This document shows, piece by piece, positions 6,588 to 12,782 of a stretch of DNA of 14,749 nt. The notes under the pieces were generated by a model. That model did not search any database and was not told where the DNA came from. It saw only the letters and a program-made list of their open reading frames with translations. The DNA is taken from positions 1 through 14,749 of the forward strand of contig CBDUQP010000092.1 in the NCBI GenBank assembly GCA_965369385.1, written 5' to 3'. Within the stretch, counting starts at the first letter, position 1, and each line of letters opens with the position of its first letter. The translations under genes were made by a program, and so were the position numbers. The stretch comes from CBDUQP01 sp965369385. GTDB lineage: Bacteria > Planctomycetota > Phycisphaerae > SM23-33.

Positions 6588-7808
6588 ATGTCAATCAGTG
6601 TCAGCCGCAGAGTCCACCTGCCCTCACAGGACAACATCCCCGTTTCGGTCGAGTCGATTCACTACGTGAGCAGTGAAGGCGTCTCGATGATAGAGAACTG
6701 CCTGGTCGGTGAACTGCGAGTGGTGCGCCGCAGTGAAGATAATGGTGAATCCTGGCAAGAGGTCAGTCGTCAGGAGCCCGAGAAGGCCAAGGCCGCCAGC
6801 GGAAGAGTTATCGAGCAGACCCCAAGGATGATGTATCGTGATCCTGCCACCGATATGATTGTGGGTATGTATCTGGAGTATGAACGCGACTATAGCTGCG
6901 AACTTTGGGAAGACCAGGTCTGCCTTACCACGCGAAGACCATTCTATGAAATTTCTGCCGATGGTGGTGAGACATGGTCGGCTCCCAAGCCGGTTATTCA
7001 GACAACTGGCGATTATGACGAGAAGCGATGGCTGCCGGGAATGGAAATAGGGTCAAACTCGGGCTACGCCGACTTCGAAGGCGGCCTGACACTTGACGAT
7101 GGTACAATGATGTTCCCATGGACGGGTTTTCGGGCGGGGATAGAACCTGGCAGTGTTGTTCACGCCAATGGCGGATGGTGGATCGACTGCGGTTCCTTGT
7201 TCGCGCGGTGGAACGAAGACCGAACTGATCTCGAGTGGGAGCTGGGCGAGGTTGTGAGTGTCGGACGTGATAAGTCGTCGCGTGGTTTGTGTGAGCCGAC
7301 GGTGGTATCGCTTGGCGGCAATCGCCTGCTGATGCTTATGCGAGGCGGGCAGGTAGAAGGGTGTCCTGCCGTCAAGTTCTGGTCAGTCAGTGAAGATGGC
7401 GGCAGAACGTGGACCGATCCGGAAATGCTCACCTACGAAGATGGAAGCCCCATGTTGACACCGTCTGCGATGGTGCGCGTTGTCAACTGGGCGGCAGGCG
7501 GGGGAGTGTATCTGGTCACGAATATTCTGGATGTCCCTCCATATCAAGAGTGCGACCCGCGATATCCCATTCAGATCGCGAAGCTTGATACGGAGAAAAT
7601 GAGCGTTATCAAAGATTCCATAACGGTCATAGACGACAAAGGGCCGGAGATGCCGGATTACCTGCGGTTGTCGAATTTCTACCTGTTCGAGGACCGCGTG
7701 TCCGGTGATTTGAGGATGCACATGTCGTTCAATCCGGGCAACGTATCCTGGAAGGACGGCGACAATATCCCCCGCGAAGCGTTCGAGTACATAATCTCGG
7801 CTGAGTAG
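6588..7808 (+). CDS. Sialidase-like (Asp-box, BNR repeat) protein, cytoplasmic form
   Basis: The 406-aa protein is of the six-bladed beta-propeller sialidase (GH33/exo-alpha-sialidase-like) type. Three Asp boxes (S-x-D-x-G-x-T-W) are visible: SEDNGESW 49-56, SADGGETW 123-130 and SEDGGRTW 268-275. CEPTVVSLGGNRLLMLMRG contains Glu236 and Arg252, spaced as in the sialidase family's Glu and second Arg of the Arg cluster. A clear RIP motif at the N-terminus is absent; RMMYRDP 80-86 is the nearest. There is no signal peptide, so it probably acts in the cytoplasm, perhaps on imported sialic-acid-like or other sugar derivatives; many proteins with this fold have other substrates. AGGAG lies 7 nt before the ATG. 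It is the first gene of a two-gene operon with its paralogue, which starts 37 bp downstream. The C-terminal regions of the two align by eye (NILDVPP / NISDCPV; YLRLSNFYLFEDR / YIRFSNLVITEDR). Confidence 0.85.
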   Translation: MSISVSRRVHLPSQDNIPVSVESIHYVSSEGVSMIENCLVGELRVVRRSEDNGESWQEVSRQEPEKAKAASGRVIEQTPRMMYRDPATDMIVGMYLEYERDYSCELWEDQVCLTTRRPFYEISADGGETWSAPKPVIQTTGDYDEKRWLPGMEIGSNSGYADFEGGLTLDDGTMMFPWTGFRAGIEPGSVVHANGGWWIDCGSLFARWNEDRTDLEWELGEVVSVGRDKSSRGLCEPTVVSLGGNRLLMLMRGGQVEGCPAVKFWSVSEDGGRTWTDPEMLTYEDGSPMLTPSAMVRVVNWAAGGGVYLVTNILDVPPYQECDPRYPIQIAKLDTEKMSVIKDSITVIDDKGPEMPDYLRLSNFYLFEDRVSGDLRMHMSFNPGNVSWKDGDNIPREAFEYIISAE

Positions 7809-7845
7809 CTGAGCAATCTTACCCTCCAATGTGAAGGACAACATG

Positions 7846-9696
7846 ATGTCTGTGCAGAAGTACACACCAACGGCAAAAGAGAATTGGGGCAAGACGTATT
7901 ACGTGTCTCAGCAGAACCCTGCCGCCTCGGACGATAATCCCGGCACGGAATTGCAACCGTTCAAGACGATCAGCGCAGCCGGCGCGAGAATTGCCATGGG
8001 CGATGTCGTCATGATCGACGAGGGCGTCTATCGTGAAGAGGTGCCCCTTGTAGCCACCGGGCATCAGTACGGTCCGGAAACTAAGGTGACATTCAAAGCG
8101 GTTTCCGGTAAGCATGTCTTCCTCACCGGAGCGGACGTTTTCGATGGCCCATGGACGGATACTGGCGACGGTTTGTCTCAGGCGCCTCTGCCGGAGAGCC
8201 TGTTTGCCGACGGCGGGTATAACCCGTATGAAATCGGCTGCGTGATTGATGATCGCCAGAAAGTGCGGCCGTGCGCGGCGAATGAGTTGCAGCTCACCTT
8301 GGGGCAGATCTGTGTTGACGGTGAATCGCTGACGCAGGTGACGAGCACTGAATCGCTCGTGCAGACGCCAGATGCGTACCTCGTCTCAGCTGACGGCAAA
8401 TCCATCGTCTGTAACTTTGGCGATGGCGGAGTATCGTCTGATGCACTCATTGAACTGGCTGTTCGCAGGCGGTGTTTTGTGCCACAGTTCAGCGGCGTGG
8501 TGCACATGGAAGTGGTGGGGATGGTGGTGCAGTACGCGGCCGAGCCGGGAGTGTTCTGCCGCAGTATGCCTGTTGCGATCAGGCACAATGGCGATACGGG
8601 CATTACCGTTCGCAAGCAGGCGGCATCGGTGAATGGCCTGCCGCATGCCCACTACATTTGCGATATGGCGTATCTGTCTGTCGATAGCGACACGATGATA
8701 GCCTGCACGTTTGAGCCTGAATCGCGGCTGTTCTACGAGAACATGACCATGATGACTGTCGTCAGTAAGGATGACGGTTTGACGTGGGCCGAGACGGACG
8801 CCCCGCGGGTGGAGTGGAAAGACCAGTTGTGGTTCTGCTACTACCTCGATCGCAGCAACAATATGCTGGTGCGATACACCCGACACTGGGCTTCAGATGC
8901 CGGCGCCAAGGTGACCGAGTTGGTCTACCAGGTGTCTGCTGACCAGGGCAAGACCTGGTCTCCAGAGGAAAGCCTTGGCAGCGGATTGGTAGCTCAGTAC
9001 AGGATCGTCAGGATCAGTGACGGCACGCTCATCTGGAGTGGGTATGACAAGAAGAACGTTACCCACACTCTCATCGGCACGTGGCGTGAAGATCTGAGCG
9101 GCATCGATTGGGAGTGGGGAGGGCAGGTGCATGCTCCGCACCAAAGTAACACCAGCGGCGTAGCCGAGATGCATGTAACGGAATTGCCCGACGGCAGGCT
9201 GATGGCTATCGCTCGCGTGAGAAACATGATGGTGACGCAGCACGACAAGGGGTTCCCGGGCGTGAAGCTCATCGTGGTATCGGAGGATGGCGGCAGGAGC
9301 TGGTCCGATCCCGAGCCGCTGGCCTATGACGATGGCGAGTGGGTGCATTCGCCTGCAAGTTTCCCCGACCTCATCCGGCCGACAGGCAGCGACAGGGTAT
9401 TTGCCATTCTGAATATATCAGATTGCCCCGTCTTCAACTGTGATCCCAGGACTACGCTGAATATTGTCGAAGTGGACACCGACACGCTGCGCCTCAAGCG
9501 AGATCGTATCGCGGTGATAGATACCGCCCACGAGGAGCATCATTGGTATATCAGGTTCTCCAACTTAGTAATCACTGAGGATCGCGAAGGCGGCAAGTTC
9601 TATCTCTTCATGCCACTGGAGATGGCCGAGGCGTGTCCGATCCGCCGCGGATATGACCTTCGCGTTCACCGCTACGAGATCAGCTTTGACGATTGA
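7846..9696 (+). CDS. Sialidase-like Asp-box protein with beta-helix-type N-terminal segment
   Basis: This is a 616-aa two-part protein. Residues about 15-100 look like the start of a right-handed parallel beta-helix (DUF1565/pectate-lyase-like): KTYYVSQQNPAASDDNPGTELQPFKTISAA, then GDVVMIDEGVYREEV and VTFKAVSGKHVFLTGADVF. Only the first turns are present, and residues 100-235 show no repeated helix rungs I can see. From about 235 it becomes a sialidase-like propeller: VFCRSMPVAIRHNGDTG, Asp boxes SKDDGLTW 307-314, SADQGKTW 364-371 and SEDGGRSW 479-486, and EMHVTELPDGRLMAIAR with Glu441 and Arg457 at the same spacing as in its upstream paralogue. No signal peptide is visible. AAGGA (7834-7838) lies 7 nt before the ATG at 7846; an ATG at 7843 and a GTG at 7831 are alternatives. 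Substrate unknown. The fusion suggests an old domain capture, or loss of most of a helix domain. Confidence 0.85.
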   Translation: MSVQKYTPTAKENWGKTYYVSQQNPAASDDNPGTELQPFKTISAAGARIAMGDVVMIDEGVYREEVPLVATGHQYGPETKVTFKAVSGKHVFLTGADVFDGPWTDTGDGLSQAPLPESLFADGGYNPYEIGCVIDDRQKVRPCAANELQLTLGQICVDGESLTQVTSTESLVQTPDAYLVSADGKSIVCNFGDGGVSSDALIELAVRRRCFVPQFSGVVHMEVVGMVVQYAAEPGVFCRSMPVAIRHNGDTGITVRKQAASVNGLPHAHYICDMAYLSVDSDTMIACTFEPESRLFYENMTMMTVVSKDDGLTWAETDAPRVEWKDQLWFCYYLDRSNNMLVRYTRHWASDAGAKVTELVYQVSADQGKTWSPEESLGSGLVAQYRIVRISDGTLIWSGYDKKNVTHTLIGTWREDLSGIDWEWGGQVHAPHQSNTSGVAEMHVTELPDGRLMAIARVRNMMVTQHDKGFPGVKLIVVSEDGGRSWSDPEPLAYDDGEWVHSPASFPDLIRPTGSDRVFAILNISDCPVFNCDPRTTLNIVEVDTDTLRLKRDRIAVIDTAHEEHHWYIRFSNLVITEDREGGKFYLFMPLEMAEACPIRRGYDLRVHRYEISFDD

Positions 9697-9906
9697 TCTG
9701 ATCCGGCGATTCGGCTTCTGGGGTCTTTGGGAAGTGTTTTGGACACCTTGGCAGAGCTATAGTAGGTCAGGGCATGCTCTCGCCCGACGTTGCAGGCTTA
9801 CGGTATGGTTACAAGTATTGTGGACAGGTTACTATCTGACATTATTCCTGTTTACGGACTACTAGTGATCAGGACTATTCATTCCCGGTAGTAGAGGAGA
9901 AGCATA

Positions 9907-10080
9907 ATGGCCTATGTGATCGATGACAAGTGCACTTGTTGCGGGGCTTGCGTTCCGGTTTGCCCGGTGGAAGCCATAAGTGAGGGGGATCCGAAGTATG
10001 TCATAGATCCCGATATCTGCACGGATTGCGGTGCTTGCGAATCCGAATGCCCGGTTGAGGCGATTTCTCCGGAAGAATAG
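9907..10080 (+). CDS. Small 2x[4Fe-4S] ferredoxin
   Basis: The 57-aa bacterial-type ferredoxin carries low-potential electrons in the cytoplasm, as is typical of anaerobic metabolism. Two CxxCxxCxxxCP motifs are present: Cys9, 12, 15, 19 (CTCCGACVPVCP) and Cys38, 41, 44, 48 (CTDCGACESECP), each followed by VEAIS, the internal repeat of the family. An extra Cys11 sits inside the first motif. AGGAG (9895-9899) is 7 nt before the ATG. It is a single-gene unit: 210 bp separate it from the sialidase operon, and a strong terminator follows at 10111. In the upstream gap a TATAGT at 9758-9763 is the nearest -10-like sequence, with no good -35. The partner enzyme is not in the window. Confidence 0.96.
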   Translation: MAYVIDDKCTCCGACVPVCPVEAISEGDPKYVIDPDICTDCGACESECPVEAISPEE

Positions 10081-10110
10081 GCTACCCAGCGAGTGAGTTT
10101 CTGTATTTCG

Positions 10111-10152
10111 GGCGGTTCGGCCGCGATTATCACGCTGCCGGGCCGCCTTTTT
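10111..10152 (+). terminator. Rho-independent terminator after the ferredoxin gene
   Basis: GGCGGTTCGGC (10111-10121) pairs with GCCGGGCCGCC (10137-10147): 11 bp including two G-U pairs. The loop can pair further (GCG 10123-10125 with CGC 10133-10135). TTTTT follows at 10148-10152. It lies 30 bp past the ferredoxin stop, which fits the end of a one-gene transcript. Confidence 0.88.
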
Positions 10153-10286
10153 CTACATATCGAATTCCAAAGTGTCGCCATGCCGGTTTTGCGACGCACA
10201 ACCCTGTAGCTAGCGTATTCAACTCACTGTTTATTGCACATTGGGGGCAAGTGCGGCTATTCTTACGGTAGAGGTGGCAAGAGTAT

Positions 10287-11033
10287 ATGAATCTCAAGGA
10301 ACTTGGATCACGAATAAAAGGCCGGCGTGAGAAGCAGCGGCTTCGCCAGGCAGACATAGCAAGTGCGTTGCAGATAAGCGCGCAGGCGGTGTCCAAATGG
10401 GAACGCGGGGAGAATGCTCCGGATATTTCCATTCTTGTTGAGCTTGCGAGGCTTTTGGGTGTGAGCGTGGAATGGTTGCTCACCGGAAGCGCCGGAGGTG
10501 TGGACACATTTGCAGCCACGGTATTCTGCACTTCGCTTAATGGATTCGCCGCCAGGTCCGCGCAGATGCCTCCGCGCGATGTGGCTGCCTGGGCTAATAA
10601 CACCTACTACACGCTTACTGAATCTTTGTTGAGGTACGATGGCGTGCCGGTGAAGTATGTGGGCGATGGGTTTCTGGGGTTCTTTGCCGGCGCCAAGCAG
10701 GAGGCCCGCGCTATGCAGGCCGCCCTCGATGCAAGCAGCCTGCTGGAAACCTCCGATCTGGTGATAACCATTCATAGTGGCGACATTTTCCTGGGAACAA
10801 TAGGCCATCCGGAATATGCGAGTTTGGATATTCTTGGAGATACCGTGAATACGGCTTTTCTTGTCATGCGGTGGGTGGCGGACAATGTGAAAAGTGGTAT
10901 CGGCATAACTGCTGCCACCTGGCAGGCGATTGAAGACAAGGGGCAGTTCACTGAACACAAGGATGTCAGCATCGCTCCGTTGCGAGACCCGATATCCATT
11001 TATGAACCCATGTGTCGCAAAATGTCAATATAA
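10287..11033 (+). CDS. XRE-family HTH regulator fused to a degenerate class III cyclase homology domain
   Basis: The 248-aa cytoplasmic protein has two domains. Residues 4-66 are an XRE/Cro-like helix-turn-helix (LGSRIKGRREKQRLRQADIASALQISAQAVSKWERGENAPD, ending LLGVSVEWLLTGS). Residues about 74-240 match the adenylate/guanylate cyclase fold: TVFCTSLNGF 78-87, VKYVGDGFLGFF 122-133 and DILGDTVNTA 181-190. The residues split into kept and lost. Kept are one metal Asp (Asp127), the Lys123/Asp181 positions that select adenine in adenylate cyclases, and Asn188. Lost are the first metal Asp (Ser83 in its place) and the transition-state Arg four residues after Asn188 (Leu192). I infer a nucleotide-sensing or purely structural domain that controls DNA binding, not an efficient cyclase. 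The ribosome site is weak (GAGGTG, 10 nt before the ATG). metF follows 61 bp downstream on the same strand and could be co-transcribed. Confidence 0.86.
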   Translation: MNLKELGSRIKGRREKQRLRQADIASALQISAQAVSKWERGENAPDISILVELARLLGVSVEWLLTGSAGGVDTFAATVFCTSLNGFAARSAQMPPRDVAAWANNTYYTLTESLLRYDGVPVKYVGDGFLGFFAGAKQEARAMQAALDASSLLETSDLVITIHSGDIFLGTIGHPEYASLDILGDTVNTAFLVMRWVADNVKSGIGITAATWQAIEDKGQFTEHKDVSIAPLRDPISIYEPMCRKMSI

Positions 11034-11094
11034 GAGTTAGTGTCGCATGTCGGCGGGGGAGCATTGCGCCACCGCCAGCAAAAGGATATTCATC

Positions 11095-11982
11095 ATGATA
11101 GAAGGCCGCGTTAAAGAAAAACGCTATCACGGTAAGCCGGTATTCTCGTTCGAGTTCTTCCCGCCTAAGAGTGAGAAAGGGGAGCAGCAGCTCACCTGTG
11201 CGCTGGAGGAGTTGGCACCGTTGAGTCCGGATTTTGTCTCGGTCACTTACGGCGCGGGTGGTACCACACGAGACAAGACCAAGTCCATAGTGCTGTCCAT
11301 TAAAGACAAGCACAATCTCGAGGTGATGGCCCACCTAACTTGCGTGGGGCATACCAAGCAGGAAATTCGTGATTTGCTTGCGGAGTATGTTGATCGCGGC
11401 GTGAGTAATATCCTTGCGCTTCGCGGTGATCCTCCGACGGATCAGCCGGATTGGCAGCCTGTCAAAGACGGTCCGTCACATGCACTGGAACTGGTCGAGA
11501 TGGCACGTGAGATGAAAGCGTTTTCGATAGGCGTAGCCGGCTTTCCCGAGAAGCATCCCGACGCGCCTACAATCGAAAGTGATCTTGGCTTCCTGAAGAT
11601 GAAGATGGATGCCGGCGCGGAATTTGTGGTAACGCAACTGTTCTTCAATAACGATCTCTACTTCAACTACGTAGCCAAAGCCCGTGCCATTGGCATCACC
11701 ATACCGATCATTCCTGGTATCATGCCTATAACCTCCGTTGGGCAGATCTCGCGGTTCAAGGAAATGTGTGGCTGCAGCGTTCCTCTCGCGCTCGAAGAGG
11801 CTATGAGCGATCCAGGGCTGTCATCGGTATATGTGCAGGAAATGGGATTGGCGTACTGCGCAGCCCAGTGTGCGGATTTGCTCCGCCGCGGGGCTCCAGG
11901 CATTCATTACTATACGCTGAACAAGTCACACGCCTGCCTCACAATTCACGCGGCTTTGCAGGCAATGGGCTTTTGGATATAG
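11095..11982 (+). CDS. metF: Methylenetetrahydrofolate reductase
   Basis: This 295-aa FAD enzyme reduces 5,10-methylene-THF to 5-methyl-THF for methionine synthesis or, in anaerobes, for C1 (acetyl-CoA pathway) metabolism. The (beta/alpha)8 barrel motifs are clear: FSFEFFPPK with catalytic Glu20, VTYGAGGTTRDKT, VMAHLTCVG, NILALRGDPP with Asp112 near the flavin, GVAGFPEKHPDAP, FVVTQLFFNNDLYFNYV, IPIIPGIMPI, and GIHYYTLNKSHA near the C-terminus. The length is normal for the bacterial form. The start at 11095 has AAGGA 8 nt upstream and gives the family N-terminus; an ATG at 11047 would add 16 unrelated residues. The gap to the preceding gene contains a 5-bp GGCGG/CCGCC hairpin (11052-11076). 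It converges on the XRE-cupin gene, with stops 21 bp apart and a weak GATATAGC/GCGATATC inverted repeat (11976-12005) that lacks a T tract. Confidence 0.97.
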   Translation: MIEGRVKEKRYHGKPVFSFEFFPPKSEKGEQQLTCALEELAPLSPDFVSVTYGAGGTTRDKTKSIVLSIKDKHNLEVMAHLTCVGHTKQEIRDLLAEYVDRGVSNILALRGDPPTDQPDWQPVKDGPSHALELVEMAREMKAFSIGVAGFPEKHPDAPTIESDLGFLKMKMDAGAEFVVTQLFFNNDLYFNYVAKARAIGITIPIIPGIMPITSVGQISRFKEMCGCSVPLALEEAMSDPGLSSVYVQEMGLAYCAAQCADLLRRGAPGIHYYTLNKSHACLTIHAALQAMGFWI

Positions 11983-12003
11983 CTTGTGATCCGGGTTGCG
12001 ATA

Positions 12004-12567
12004 TCAATAGCGTGATGGTTTGTAGACGGTGATGAGTCTCGCAGGGTCGTCACCGTGTGCGTATCCCCGATGCTCTGTTCCCTTTGGTATGTAGAATGCG
12101 TCGCCGGTCCGGATGGTGCGTTTCTTCGGGGATTCTGACGGTATCTCCAGGACCAGCGAACCAGCCAGCACATATCCGGCTACGTCGCAGTCGAGCGTCT
12201 CGAATTCCGGTTTGGTCTTGGCGGGCTGGATTTGTTCGTCGAGCATCTCCACGTCGATATCGTCACGCTTGGGGAAAACCATCGTGTAGCTCCGCTGGCC
12301 ATCCCGCACGAGCCGCATGTTCTCACGATGGATCACCGGCCCGACTTCAGGTTCGGTCTCCTCGCTGAAGAAGGTTCCCAGAGTGGTTCCCAGTGCGGAG
12401 AGTATCTTCTGAAGCGTGGTTAGGCTGGGCGAGTTCTTTCCGCGTTCTATGCATGAAATCATGCCGGGTGTCACGTCAGCCTGTGCCGCTAATTGGCGGA
12501 TGGACAGCCCGCAGCGTTTACGAAGTGTTTGGACACGATTAGCGATATCAGTATTACACTCGGGCAT
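12004..12567 (-). CDS. XRE-family transcriptional regulator with C-terminal cupin (PuuR-like architecture)
   Basis: The 187-aa DNA-binding regulator has an HTH at residues 9-63 (RVQTLRKRCGLSIRQLAAQA, DVTPGMISCIERGKNSPSLTTLQKILSALG). A cupin follows at about 105-185, with GYVLAGSLVLEI 131-142 and the second motif TGDAFYIPKGTEHRGY. The HxH of cupin motif 1 is not visible; only His166 is kept, so ligand binding probably does not use the usual metal. Regulators with this layout (for example PuuR) sense small metabolites; the effector here is unknown. GGAG lies 7 nt before the ATG. A near-consensus promoter overlaps a palindrome just upstream, so it likely represses itself and may also affect the divergent argS. 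It converges with metF. Confidence 0.93.
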   Translation of the reverse strand: MPECNTDIANRVQTLRKRCGLSIRQLAAQADVTPGMISCIERGKNSPSLTTLQKILSALGTTLGTFFSEETEPEVGPVIHRENMRLVRDGQRSYTMVFPKRDDIDVEMLDEQIQPAKTKPEFETLDCDVAGYVLAGSLVLEIPSESPKKRTIRTGDAFYIPKGTEHRGYAHGDDPARLITVYKPSRY

Positions 12568-12589
12568 AGCGTTTCTCCATTCGGGCGCC

Positions 12590-12607
12590 TGTCAAATATA
12601 TGAGACA
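12590..12607. promoter_or_regulatory. Candidate operator (TGTC-N10-GACA) over the XRE-cupin -10 box
   Basis: TGTCAAATATATGAGACA at 12590-12607 has inverted TGTC/GACA ends and an AT-rich centre containing the -10 box. Further TGTC/GACA copies follow at 12614-12617 (GACA), 12634-12637 and 12646-12648 (TGTC, the last within TTGTCATAT), and GCCGGACAG/CTGTCGGC (12610-12618, 12633-12640) forms a second imperfect inverted repeat. Clustered half-sites suggest cooperative binding, most simply by the adjacent XRE-cupin protein. Confidence 0.45.
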
Positions 12608-12623
12608 TTGCCGGACAGGTCAA
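12595..12623 (-). promoter_or_regulatory. Sigma70-type promoter of the XRE-cupin gene
   Basis: On the minus strand TTGACC (12618-12623) and TATATT (12595-12600) are separated by exactly 17 bp, each 5 of 6 to consensus. Transcription would begin near 12588, about 20 nt before the ATG at 12567, leaving room for the GGAG site only. This is the clearest promoter in the window. Confidence 0.72.
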
Positions 12624-12782
12624 GGCTATCATCTGTCGGCGACTTGTCATATCCTCTGCATAAGGGTATTGCTAACTCTGCGTCCTCTTGGACATGGCCT
12701 TTTTTTGCAGTTTCGGGGAACAGGGCAATCTGGTACCCTGTCGTGACAATACGGCGATCTTGGCCGATGAGGATGAATGCAG

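Noticed and set aside
12690..12782. T-box riboswitch in the argS leader
   Set aside because: The leader has one small ACAGGG/CCCTGT hairpin but no T-box consensus sequence, specifier loop or antiterminator/terminator pair.
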